From NCBI RefSeq assembly GCF_014646235.1, contig NZ_BMNB01000009.1:1-64000 (forward strand): 64,000 bases of DNA. The letters are read 5' to 3'. Shown in pieces: positions 27,318 to 36,700 of the stretch; position 1 is the first letter of the stretch; the number at the start of each line of letters is the position of its first letter. A program made the translations under genes and the position numbers. The notes under the pieces are model-generated. The model had not been told where the DNA came from. It saw only the letters and a list, made by a program, of their open reading frames with translations, and ran no database searches. The DNA is from Micromonospora sonchi (GTDB lineage: Bacteria > Actinomycetota > Actinomycetes > Mycobacteriales > Micromonosporaceae).

Positions 27318-28022
27318 GTGACCCACCCCGGCGTGCCGTTGCGGGTGCTGTCCTACAACGTCCACGGCCAGCGCGACGACACCGCCGCGCTGGCCGAGGT
27401 GGTCCGTGGGGTCTCGCCGGACGTGGTGATCGTCCAGGAGGGGCCGCGTCGGTTCCGCTGGCGGACGAAGTCGGCCACGCTGGCCGCCTCCTTCGGCCTG
27501 GTCGTTGCCGCCGGTGGGCTGCCGTCGCTGGGCAACCTGCTGCTGACCAGCCTGCGGGTGCGGGTCACCGGCACCCGGTGCCGGCGCTTCCCGCTCACCC
27601 CCGGCCGGCACCTGCGCGGCGCCGCGTACGCCGACTGCGTGGTGGACGCCGCCGCGCGGTTCACGGTGGCCGGCTCGCACCTGTCCACCGATCCGGCCGA
27701 GCGGCCCGGCCAGGCCGAGCTGTTCAAACGCGACCTCGAAGCGGCGGCCCACCCGGTGATCGCCGCGGCCGACCTCAACGAGGAGCCGGGCGCAGCGGCC
27801 TGGACGGTCGTCGCCCGCCGGCTGACCGACGCGGCGGTGGCGGCCGACCGGGCCGACCGACTCACCTACTCCTGCGCGGATCCCCGGCGACGCATCGACG
27901 CGCTCTTCGTCGACCCGCGGATCACGGTCGTCGACTACGACGTGCTGGACACCCCGCTGACCCGCCGGGCCAGCGACCACTTCCCGGTCCTGGTCGACCT
28001 GCGGCTGCCCACCGACGCCTGA
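27318..28022 (+). CDS. Endonuclease/exonuclease/phosphatase (EEP) family protein
   Basis: A 234-aa metal-dependent phosphoesterase of the DNase I-like fold. Motifs: LRVLSYNVHG, VVIVQEGPRRF (metal-binding Glu), VAGSHLST, AAADLNEEPG (Asp/Asn), RIDALFVD and ASDHFPVLVDL (catalytic His). The substrate could be nucleic acid, a phospholipid head group or a sugar phosphate. It starts 2 bp after the glucokinase stop, so the two are almost certainly co-transcribed. Confidence 0.88.
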   Translation: MTHPGVPLRVLSYNVHGQRDDTAALAEVVRGVSPDVVIVQEGPRRFRWRTKSATLAASFGLVVAAGGLPSLGNLLLTSLRVRVTGTRCRRFPLTPGRHLRGAAYADCVVDAAARFTVAGSHLSTDPAERPGQAELFKRDLEAAAHPVIAAADLNEEPGAAAWTVVARRLTDAAVAADRADRLTYSCADPRRRIDALFVDPRITVVDYDVLDTPLTRRASDHFPVLVDLRLPTDA

Positions 28023-28114
28023 CGACCCGCCGGCCACCGGGCTGGACATCCCGCGCCGTTGTCGGAAGGATTTCGCCCGACCCGGCACTCGTGCCGAGAC
28101 GAAGGAGATCCCCG

Positions 28115-29524
28115 GTGCCCACCCCCACCGAGCACGGACGACCCGACCCGGAGACGACCGCGCTCGCCCACAGCCGCGACGGCCGCCCGGTCTCCGACCG
28201 GGGCGACACCATCTGTGTCATCGGCGCCGGAGCCAGCGGCCTGACCGCGATCAAGAACCTCGTCGAGCACGGCTTCGGTGTCGACTGCTACGAGCGGGAG
28301 ACCGGCGTCGGCGGCGCCTGGAACTGGCGGCACGACCGCAGCCCGGTCTACGCCAGCACCCACCTGATCTCGTCGCGGCCGTTTACCCAGTTCCCCGACT
28401 TCCCGATGCCCGACGACTGGCCGGACTACCCGCACCACAGCCAGCTGCTCTCCTATTTCGAGCGGTACGCCGACCACTTCGACCTGCGCCGGCACATCTG
28501 GTTCGGCACCGAGGTGGTGCGCGTCGAGCCGGTCGCCGACGACCGGTGGGACGTGACCACCCGCAGCACCGGCGGCTACGGCCCCGAACGCACCTCCCGG
28601 TACGCCGCCGTGCTGATCGCCAACGGGCACAACTGGTCGCCGAAGCTGCCCCGCTACGAGGGGCTGGAGCAGTTCCGGGGCGAGGTCATGCACGCCTCCT
28701 CCTACAAGGACCCGGCGCAGCTGCGCGGCAAGCGGGTGCTGGTGGTGGGGGCCGGCAACACCGGTTGCGACATCGCGGTGGAGGCCGCGCAGCAGGCCTC
28801 CCGCTGCTGGCACTCCACCCGTCGGGGCTACTGGTACGCCCCGAAGTACGTGCTCGGTCGCCCGGCCGACCAGGTCAACGACACCCTGCTGGCGTTGCGG
28901 GTGCCGCTGCGGCTGCGGCAGTGGCTCTACCACCGCACGCTGCGGCTGACCGTCGGCGACCTGACCCGCTTCGGCCTGCCCAAGCCCGACCACCGGGTGT
29001 ACGAGACGCACCCGATCGCCAACAGCCAGCTCGTCTACCACGTCGGGCACGGTGCGATCACCCCGGTGCCGGACGTCGCGCGCTTCGAGTCCCACTCGGT
29101 GGAGCTGGCCGACGGCCGGCGGATCGACCCGGAGCTGGTCGTCTTCGCCACCGGCTACCTGCCGCGCTTCGAGTTCCTCGAGGCGAAGGTCCTCGGCGAC
29201 GACGAGGGTGTGGGCCGGCCCCGGCTGTGGCTCAACGCCTTCGTGCCGGAGCATCCCACGCTCGCGGTGGCCGGCCTGCTCCAGCCGGACTCGGGCCTGT
29301 TCCCCCTGGTGCACTGGCAGGCCGTGCTCTTCGCCCGGCTGCTGCGGCTGCGCGCCACCCGGCCGGAGCGGGCCGCCGCCTTCGCCGCCCGGGTCCGCTC
29401 CGGCGCCGGCGAGCGCTACTCGGGGCCGGTCAAGGACTCGACCCGGCACTGGTTCGAGGTCGGCCACGCCGACTACCTGCGCGCGCTGGAGCGTGCGCTG
29501 CACGACCTGGAGGGCGCCAAGTGA
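28115..29524 (+). CDS. Flavin-containing monooxygenase
   Basis: A 469-aa FAD/NADPH enzyme. FAD-binding VIGAGASGLTAIKNL (about 32-46) and NADPH-binding VVGAGNTGCDIAVEAA (about 210-225) motifs frame an FMO-like fingerprint F-x-G-x3-H (FRGEVMHASSY). VVFATGYLPRFEF is the usual C-terminal ATG-containing motif. The GTG at 28115 follows the strong RBS AAGGAGAT. It oxygenates nucleophilic N or S, or ketones; the substrate cannot be inferred. The stop overlaps the next gene's GTG, so its product probably works with the alpha/beta-fold protein. Confidence 0.92.
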   Translation: MPTPTEHGRPDPETTALAHSRDGRPVSDRGDTICVIGAGASGLTAIKNLVEHGFGVDCYERETGVGGAWNWRHDRSPVYASTHLISSRPFTQFPDFPMPDDWPDYPHHSQLLSYFERYADHFDLRRHIWFGTEVVRVEPVADDRWDVTTRSTGGYGPERTSRYAAVLIANGHNWSPKLPRYEGLEQFRGEVMHASSYKDPAQLRGKRVLVVGAGNTGCDIAVEAAQQASRCWHSTRRGYWYAPKYVLGRPADQVNDTLLALRVPLRLRQWLYHRTLRLTVGDLTRFGLPKPDHRVYETHPIANSQLVYHVGHGAITPVPDVARFESHSVELADGRRIDPELVVFATGYLPRFEFLEAKVLGDDEGVGRPRLWLNAFVPEHPTLAVAGLLQPDSGLFPLVHWQAVLFARLLRLRATRPERAAAFAARVRSGAGERYSGPVKDSTRHWFEVGHADYLRALERALHDLEGAK

Positions 29525-30348
29525 ACGGTGAGCGGGTGCGAATGCTCCGGGGCTGGGAGTGGGCCCGGCCGGTCCGCCCGGTCCGGCGCGAGGTGCTCAG
29601 CGTCCTGCCCGAGCTGGAGGAGGGGCAGCCGCCGCTGCTGTTCGTACCCGGCTTCGGGCACGGTGCCTGGGCGTACGCCGAACACTGGCTCGGGCACACG
29701 GCCGCCCGGGGTTTCCCGGCGTACGCGGTGAGCCTGCGCGGGCACGGCGGCAGTGAGCCGGCGCCGGAGGCGACGTTGCGGGCGTACGCGCACGACGTGG
29801 TCCAGGTGGCGGCGGGCCTGCCGCGCCAGGCGGTGCTGGTGGGGCACGGCGCCGGGGCCCTGGTGGTCGCGCACGCCCTGGCCCGCTACCCGGCCCGGGC
29901 GGCGGTGCTGGTCGCGCCGGTGCTCGGCGGCTGGGCGACGTTCGGCGCCGCGCTGCGCCGCAACCCGCTCGGCACCCTGCCGGCGGTGTTCGGCGGCGGG
30001 CTGCGCCTGAGCCGCCGGCAGCTGTTCAGCCGCGAGACGCCCGACGCCGACGCCCGTCGGCACGCGGCCCGGCTCGGCCGGGCCGCCCGGCGGGCCCAGT
30101 GGCAGCTGCTCACCGGCGCCGACCCGGAGCCGGCGGTGGGCCGGCCGCCGGTGCTGGTGCTGGGCAGCCCGGACGACCGGGTGGTGCCCGCGTCGGCGCT
30201 GACCCGCGCGGCCCGGCGGTACGGTTCGGCGCCGCTGCTCTTTCCCGGCATGGGGCACGACCTGATGCTCGACGCCCGATGGCGGGAGCCGATCGACGCC
30301 ATCCTCGACTGGCTGGTCAAGGACCCGACCCGCGGCGAGGTGCCCTGA
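29521..30348 (+). CDS. Alpha/beta-hydrolase-fold protein lacking the nucleophile serine
   Basis: A 275-aa protein. The fold is clear: PPLLFVPGFGHGAWAY oxyanion region, SLRGHGGSEPA, acid-containing GSPDDRVVPASA and terminal GMGHDLMLD with the catalytic-type histidine. The nucleophile elbow, normally G-H-S-x-G, reads LVGHGAGALV, with glycine (residue 110, codon GGC) in place of serine. Ordinary ester hydrolysis is therefore unlikely unless another residue substitutes. The GTG at 29521 overlaps the monooxygenase stop. The 3' end lies inside a 20-bp tandem repeat. Confidence 0.87.
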   Translation: MNGERVRMLRGWEWARPVRPVRREVLSVLPELEEGQPPLLFVPGFGHGAWAYAEHWLGHTAARGFPAYAVSLRGHGGSEPAPEATLRAYAHDVVQVAAGLPRQAVLVGHGAGALVVAHALARYPARAAVLVAPVLGGWATFGAALRRNPLGTLPAVFGGGLRLSRRQLFSRETPDADARRHAARLGRAARRAQWQLLTGADPEPAVGRPPVLVLGSPDDRVVPASALTRAARRYGSAPLLFPGMGHDLMLDARWREPIDAILDWLVKDPTRGEVP

Positions 30349-30390
30349 TCCGCGGCGAGGCGTCCTGATCCGCGGCGAGGTGCCCTGATC
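30331..30390 (+). repeat. 20-bp tandem repeat spanning the hydrolase stop codon
   Basis: Three head-to-tail copies of CGCGGCGAGGTGCCCTGATC (30331-30350, 30351-30370 with a minor variation, 30371-30390) and a degenerate piece near 30417. The stop codon lies in the first unit, and each later copy repeats the TGA. The remaining bases to 30448 hold no gene. Confidence 0.85.
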
Positions 30391-30448
30391 CGATCCGGAT
30401 CGCCGTGACCCGGCCCGCGGCGAGGCGTTGCGACCCGGCCGGTGGTCG

Positions 30449-31870
30449 TCAGCCGCCGAGCCGGGTGAGCAGGGAACCGCCCTGGTCCAGCGCGGACAGG
30501 TAGGAGCGGGCCCAGGCGTGGATGTCGTGCTCGCGCAGCTGCTCGCGCATGGCCCGCATCCGCGCCCGCACGTCGGCCGGTTCGGCCCGCAACGCGGCGA
30601 GCAGCCCCTGCTTGAGCCCTTCCAGGTCGTGCGGGTTGACCAGGTACGCCTGCGGCAGCTCGGCGGCGGCGCCGGCGAACTCGCTGAGCAGCAGCGCGCC
30701 GTCGTCGTCCACCCGGGCGGCGACATACTCCTTGGCGACCAGGTTCATCCCGTCGCGCAGCGGCGTCACCGCCATCACGTCGGCGACCCGGTAGAGGGCG
30801 GCCAGCTCGGCGCGGTCGAAGGGCTGGGTGAGGTAGTGGATCGCCGGCTCGCCGACCCGGCCGAACTCCCCGTTGATCCGCCCGACCTCCCGCTCGACCC
30901 GGTCCCGCAGGATCTGGTACTGGCCGACCCGCTCCCGGCTGGGCACCGCCACCTGCACCAGCACCGTGTCGCGGACCTTGACGTGCCCGCCTTCGAGCAG
31001 CTCGCTGTAGGCCTTGAGGCGCTGCTCGATGCCCTTGGTGTAATCCATCCGGTCGACGCTGAGGATCACCTGGTCGGGGCTGCCGAGATCGTGGCGCAGC
31101 CGGCGGGCCCGCTCGACCACGTCCGCCCGGCCGGCCAACGCGGACATCTCGGCGGTGTCGATGGAGACCGGGAACGCCCCGATGCGCACCATCCGGTCGC
31201 CGATCGCGATCCGCCGGTCGGTGGCCGGCAGCCCCAGCACCTTCGTCACCAACTGGGCGAAGTTGTGCGCGGCCTGGGCCCGCTGGAAACCGACCAGGTC
31301 CGCGCCGAGCATCCCGCGCAGCAGCTCGGCCCGGCGGGGCAGCTGCATGAACAGCTCCGGCGGCGGGAACGGCACGTGCAGGAAGAACCCGATGCGCAGG
31401 TCGGGGCGCAGCTCGCGGAGCAGCCCCGGCACCAACTGCAGGTGGTAGTCCTGCACCCAGACCACCGCGCCGGCCTCGGCCACCTGCGCGGTCGCCTCGG
31501 CGAACCGCTGGTTGACCCGCTGGTACGCGTCCCACCAGCGCCGGTGGTGCTGCGGTTGCTCGACGGCGTCGTGATAGATCGGCCAGAGCGTCGCGTTGGC
31601 GAAGCCCTCGTAGTGGTCGCGCAGGTCGTCGCAGCTGAGGGGCACGCTGCGCATCCGGACGCCGTCGACGTCGGGCAGGTCGGGTGCCGGACCCGTCCCG
31701 CCGGCCCAGCCGACCCAGGTCGCCGGGGTGTGCCGCAGCAGGGGATGCAGCGCGCTCACCAGCCCACCGGGACTGCGGCGCCACTCGCAGGCGCCGTCCG
31801 GCGCCACACTGTCGTCGATGGGTAGGCGGTTCGCCACCACCACGAGGGAACTTTCTCGCATCTCGGGCAT
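30449..31870 (-). CDS. otsA: Trehalose-6-phosphate synthase
   Basis: A 473-aa GT20 enzyme joining NDP-glucose and glucose-6-phosphate to trehalose-6-phosphate, for osmoprotection and storage. Family motifs are SSLVVVANRLPID, the glucose-6-P site VWVQDYHLQLVPGLLRELRPD, FFLHVPFPPPELF, VILSVDRMDYTKGIEQRL and VTPLRDGMNLVAKEYVAAR. ATG at 31870; an alternative ATG lies three codons in. No otsB is adjacent. The upstream region carries GTTAC direct repeats (around 31963-31979). Confidence 0.95.
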   Translation of the reverse strand: MPEMRESSLVVVANRLPIDDSVAPDGACEWRRSPGGLVSALHPLLRHTPATWVGWAGGTGPAPDLPDVDGVRMRSVPLSCDDLRDHYEGFANATLWPIYHDAVEQPQHHRRWWDAYQRVNQRFAEATAQVAEAGAVVWVQDYHLQLVPGLLRELRPDLRIGFFLHVPFPPPELFMQLPRRAELLRGMLGADLVGFQRAQAAHNFAQLVTKVLGLPATDRRIAIGDRMVRIGAFPVSIDTAEMSALAGRADVVERARRLRHDLGSPDQVILSVDRMDYTKGIEQRLKAYSELLEGGHVKVRDTVLVQVAVPSRERVGQYQILRDRVEREVGRINGEFGRVGEPAIHYLTQPFDRAELAALYRVADVMAVTPLRDGMNLVAKEYVAARVDDDGALLLSEFAGAAAELPQAYLVNPHDLEGLKQGLLAALRAEPADVRARMRAMREQLREHDIHAWARSYLSALDQGGSLLTRLGG

Positions 31871-32036
31871 TCCGATCAGCAGGGGTGTGACCGCCGCGAG
31901 GAAGGAACAACCGGGCAGTCGACGGCGGACGTGACGTGCTGCGCTATTCCTACTGACAGTAAGTTACACCACTGTTACGTTCGCCCGTGCGGGCGGGTCC
32001 CGTCCCGGTATCCGGGCGGCTACCCCGCGCGGTGGC

Positions 32037-32905
32037 TCAGACGACCGCCCCGTCGTCGGGGTCGCGCTCCTCGTCGCCGGGGCGCAGCCGCCACACCAGC
32101 GTCACGAAGCCGGCGAGGATGCCGGTGAAGCCGAGCAGCGTCACCACGCCCCGGTCCGCGGGAAGCAGCCCGGGGAAGAGGAACAGCACGAACCCGACCA
32201 CCACGGCGAGCACGCCGGCCACCGCGTACTTCGACACCCGGGGCAGCGGTGGGGGCGGCGGTGGGACGTACCGCTCCTCCGCGTCGGGGTCGTCGGGCAG
32301 GTCGGTGCCGAAGGTGTCCAGGCCGTCCAGCAGCGACGGCCCGTCACCGTCGCGGGGACCGCGCCCCACCGACACGCCGGAGATGTCGGCCGCGTACGGC
32401 AGGCGGCGCACATCGGTCGCGGTCGGCCCGGCCGGCTCGTCCCCGCTCGGGCGGGGGCATCGGCGCCCGGCCGGACAGCGGTGGCCGTGCCGCCGCCCCG
32501 GTCGACCGGGTCGTCCACGTCCTCCGCCGCCGGCCAGGGATGCTCGCCCGGCCCGGGCGAGGCGTGGAAACCGGCGACGATCCGGGCCCACTCGGCATCG
32601 ATGTCCGGTTCCTCGACGGCTCGCCCGGAATCCGTCTCGTCGGCCAGCTGGCTGAGGTAGTCGCGGGCGGTGCTCAGGTGCGAACGATCCACGTAGAGCC
32701 GGTCGACCGGACGGGCCGGCACGGTGGTGGTGCGGGTGACCGGGTTCAGGTCCGCCGAGGGTTGCAGATAGGCGGCGATGCCGCCGGCGGCCAGCACGTC
32801 GAGCAGATGCTCGCCGACCCGCGGATCGACATCGCCGGCGACGGCGTACTCGCTCGCGTCGAGCCCGTTGTCCCGCCGTCCCCGGCGGGCCCCACCCGCT
32901 GACAC
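32037..32905 (-). CDS. DUF2007-like N-terminal domain plus two-helix membrane tail, frameshifted
   Basis: Reading from the GTG at 32905 (RBS GAGGAGGGTGG) gives about 150 residues. They include a DUF2007-like signal-transducing domain (VGEHLLDVLAAGGIAAYLQP, RPVDRLYVDRSHLSTARDYL). At the G5 run 32453-32457 the frame breaks: the original frame becomes Arg/Pro/Thr-rich, while the -1 frame continues sensibly as GDEPAGPTATDVRRLPYAAD and a proline stretch. Two hydrophobic helices follow (YAVAGVLAVVVGFVLFLFPG and VTLLGFTGILAGFVTLVWRL), and the stop is at 32037. One missing base restores a single protein of about 289 aa. Function unknown. Confidence 0.65.
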
Positions 32906-33077
32906 CGGACCACCCTCCTCATCGCGCCGCTGGCGGCGCGCCCCGCGTCCAGCCCCGTCGACGCGCCCCCGCACGCCGTGCTCTGAATCGTGACACGTCC
33001 GAGGCAGGTTCGGGGAGTGCCTTGTGGCGCGGCGTACGCCGAGGCGCCCGGTCGCCGCCCGCCGCGCCGGCCGTTGG

Positions 33078-33296
33078 TCAGGTGAGCAGGTTGGCCACGG
33101 CGACGCGGATGGGGTCGGGGTTGGCCCAGCTCCAGTTGGGGTGGGCGCGGTTGCTGAGCAGGACCAGGACCAGCTTGCGGGTGGGGTGGACGAGTAGCGA
33201 GGTGCCGGTGAAGCCGGTGTGTCCGAAGGTGCTTTTGGTGGCGAGTTTGCCCATGAACCAGGGTTGGTTGAGGACGACGCCGAAAGTGGCGCCAAT
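33078..33296 (-). pseudogene. 3' fragment of a beta-lactamase-family serine hydrolase
   Basis: The minus strand encodes about 70 residues (GATFGVVLNQPWFMGK...TFGHTGFTGTSLLVHPTRKLVLVLLSNRAHP) ending at TGA 33078-33080. The HTGFTGTSL and VLLSNR stretches are typical of the C-terminus of beta-lactamase/esterase serine hydrolases. Upstream of about 33296 the frame closes with a TAA and the homology ends, so the SxxK and YxN catalytic parts are gone. The break coincides with a drop in GC content. Confidence 0.75.
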
Positions 33297-33572
33297 TTTT
33301 GATTAAGAGAGTCCGGCAGTAGGTGGTGGTAGCGAGGTTGGGGTTCAAGGCCTGGTGACGCAGTGCTTGGTGGGCGGCGCGAGTTGCGGTATGTCGGGGT
33401 ATTCGGGCCCGCTGTGGCCGCGAGTTGCGGCATCTCGTGCGCAGACCACGAGTTGCGGCATCCTGCGCGACGGTGCCGGGTAAGAACCTCTCAGGCTGAT
33501 CGGCCGGTCGCCTCGCGGTGGCCGGCGTGGATAGATGAACCGCACACAAGATCATCGGTAGTCATCGCCGCT
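33297..33572. other. Lower-GC scarred region with a triple short repeat
   Basis: About 280 bp without a convincing gene. It holds three spaced copies of GAGTTGCGG(T/C)AT near 33381, 33422 and 33450. Base composition is noticeably less GC-rich than the neighbours. It starts where the serine hydrolase fragment is cut, so it may be a deletion or insertion scar. Confidence 0.5.
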
Positions 33573-33728
33573 ATGCGGACTCTTGATGCTCATTGGGCAC
33601 GTGCCCTGGACAAGATCTGGGAGCCTGGTGCCTGCTCATCCTGTAGGGAGAGGTTCGAGTGCGCCCAGCTTGATTGGGCTATCGAAGTTGTCGCCGATTT
33701 GGTGTCTGTGATGTTCCAGAAGCGATGA
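33573..33728 (+). CDS. Possible small Cys-containing protein
   Basis: A 51-aa frame starting MRTLDAHWARALDKIW, with a C-x2-C-x4-C arrangement (ACSSCRERFEC) and a helical tail. The frame is open upstream to 33363. No family is recognised. Amphipathic composition and lower GC than the neighbours make it a candidate small or foreign gene, but no clear RBS is visible and it may be non-coding. Confidence 0.25.
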   Translation: MRTLDAHWARALDKIWEPGACSSCRERFECAQLDWAIEVVADLVSVMFQKR

Positions 33729-33776
33729 CCTACGGACCGCCAAGATCAATCATGGCTGACCCTCTTGTTGTGTCCG

Positions 33777-36700
33777 TCAGCCGGCGAGGCGTTGGGTGTC
33801 GTCGGTGACTGGATGGGCCAGGGCGAGCAGGCCGGGGGCGGCGTTGCGGTGGGCGAAGGCGCGTACCTCGGCCAGCAGCGCGTCGGCCCGGGACGGATCA
33901 CCGGCCGAGTCCTGCTCCCGGGCCGCGAGGGCCAGCGCCAGCATCCGGTCGGTCAGGGAGGGGATCCCGGCGTACGTCTCGGCGGCGGTCAGGAACAGGT
34001 CGGCAGCGTGGCGGTGGTCGCCGCCGGCACCGGTCAGCGCGCCGGTCACGGTCCGCAGCGCCGCCTCCGACCAGGGCGTACGGTGGCCGACCTGGTCGAG
34101 CATGGCGCGGACCCGGGCGGCCGGTTTGCGCCCGGCGAGGGTGGCCGCCCAACTGGCGGCGGCGATCCACTCGCCGCTGGCCAGTGCCGGCACCGCGCTC
34201 CACGCTTCGGCCAGTTCGTCGATCAGGGCGGCGGCCTCGTCGGTGTGCCCCTGCAGGGCCCGGCAGAGCGCGCCGATCGCCAGCATGGTCCAGTGCACCC
34301 GGTGGAAGCCGCTGCGCCGGGCGGTGTCCAGTGCGTCGGCCACGTCGTCGCTCGGCGGCGGAACGCCGGCCTCCATGGCAGCAGACGGAGTCCCGGCCGA
34401 CGGGACCGGTTGGCCGCGCAGCAGCAGCAGGACCGCGCGCAGGCCGCGTACCTGCATGTCCCAGCTGCCGGACGGAGTGTCCACGAACGCGTCGGCGGCG
34501 GCCAGGAAGCGGCCGAACTCGCCCGCGAACCAGGACCGCAGCGCCTCGGCGGAGTAGCCGGTGGTCAACGTCTGCCCACTCGCGGCGCGGGCCGGGGCAG
34601 CCGACAGCAGGGCGTCGGCGCGCAGCGAGTCGCCCTCCTCGCAGATCGCGTACGACAGGTTCTGGATCGCCCGGGGCAGCGCGAGCAGCTGTCGGGCCCG
34701 GGCGAATTCGACGATGCGGTACAGCTCGTCCAGACCGGACCGGTCGCCGGCCTGGTAGCGGGCGGTCGCCGCGGTGATCCGGGCGTTGGTCCCGGTCTCG
34801 GTCAACCCCAGCCGCTCGGCGATCTCCACGGCCGTATCCGCCGCCGCCACCGCCGGATCCCGCTCGTAGTTGAGCATGTGCAACCGGCCCAGCTCGGCGT
34901 AGGCGTCCGCCTTCTGCGCGCTGTCCGGCAGCGGCTCGAACAGCTGCACGGCGCGATCCAGGCAGGCGAGCGCGGCCTGCCGGTCGGCCCGCAGCCACGC
35001 CGCCTGGCCGAGCAGCGTCCAGGCCCGCGCCGCACACGCCTCGTCGCCGTACGCCAGCAGCCGGTCGGCCAGCGCCCGCAGCTGCTCCGACCCGCCACCG
35101 GAGAGAAACGCGTTGCCGTCGCGGTGGAACGAGATCTCCGTGCTGAGCAGCTCCAACTGGAGCCGGCCCACCGGGTCGCTCTCGTCGGCCAGGCCGAGCG
35201 CCCGGGCGGCGTGACCGGCGGCGGCGTCCAGCCCGTGCAGCGCGTACGCCCGGCGGGCCGCCCGGTGCAGCGCGGCGCGTGCCGGCCCGGCGTAGCGGCC
35301 GGTCGCCATGCCCAGCGACCGGGCGATCTCGTGCGCCGCCCAGCGGTGGTGCGCCAGCACCTCGGCCAGGTCGGTGTCCCGGCTCTGCGAGAGCGTGTCC
35401 AGCCAGTCGGCCGTCCGCTCGTGCCGGGCCACCCGCTCGGTACGCGGCAGCCGCTGGTAGCACACGTCGCGCACCAGCACGTGCCGGAACCGGTACTCCG
35501 GCTGCCCGGCCATGCTGGAGGCGCCCTGTTCGTGGACGAAGTCCCGTTGCTCCAACCGGCGCAGGGCCCGCTCCACCGACTCGACCGGTTGCCCGACCGC
35601 GGCGGCCACCGCACCGGGCCAGAACTGCACCCCGACCACCGCCGCGGCCAGCAGCACCGCCCGGTCCTTCGCGTCGAGCAGGTCGACCCGGTTGGCGATG
35701 ACCGCGTGCACGCTCTCCGGCATCGGCAGGTCCAGCTGCTTCTCCAGCGACCAGCCCCGCCCGGACTGGCGCAGCGCACCCTGCTCGATCAGCATCCGGA
35801 CGTACTCGTGGGCGTAGAGCGGGTTGCCGCCGGCCACCTCGATCAGCGGGGTCAACAGGTCGGCGGCGAACGCGGCCTGGCCGAACATGTGCGCGTAGAG
35901 GGCGGCGATGCCGGTGTCCCGCAGCGGGGGCAGCGTTATGGTCACCGAACCGGTTATGGTGCCGGCCCAGCTCGGATCCCGCTCGACCAGCTCGGGACGC
36001 GCGGTGCACAGCAACAGCAGCGGTACGTCCCGGGCCGCCGCGCCGAGCAGCTCCACGAATCGCAGCATCGCGTCGTCGGCCCAGTGCAGGTCCTCGAAGG
36101 CCAGCACGGTGGGGCGGCGGGCCGCCAGCGCCAGCAGGAACCGGCGCCAGGCCGACTCCGCCTCCTCGGCGGGCAACGGCGTGCCGGGCAGGCCGACCAG
36201 CGGACGCAGGGCGTCGGTCACCCGGTCCCGCTCGGCGGGGCCGACCAACTCGCCGACGGCCGTGGTGAGCCGCTGCGCGGCGCTGGCGGCCGGGTCGGTG
36301 TCCAGGATGCCCGCCTCGGCCTTCACGATGTCGGCCAGCGCGGCGAACGTGACGTTCTCACCGAACGGCGGGCACCGTCCGGTGCGCCAGGTCAGCGGCT
36401 CGTCGACCAGCCGGCCGGTGTGCCGGTGCAGCTCGCGGATCAGCCGGCTCTTGCCGATGCCGGCCCGGCCGAAGACGGTCACCACCTGCGGCCGGCGGTC
36501 GCGCAGGCAGCGGTGCAGGGCGTTGACCAGCATGCCCAGCTCGTGCTCGCGGTCGATCAGCGGGGTGGCGTCCGGCTCCCGGTCGGTGGGCTGCTGGCGT
36601 ACCGCGGACAGGGCCAGCCACACCTCGGTCGGCGCCGAACGGCCGCGCAGGGTGACCGGGGGCTGCTCGTCGTACCGGATGGTGTCCCGGGTCAGCGCGT

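Noticed and set aside
30449..31870. A partner trehalose-6-phosphate phosphatase (otsB) beside otsA
   Set aside because: Neither neighbouring region encodes the HAD motifs (DYDGTL-type); it must be elsewhere.
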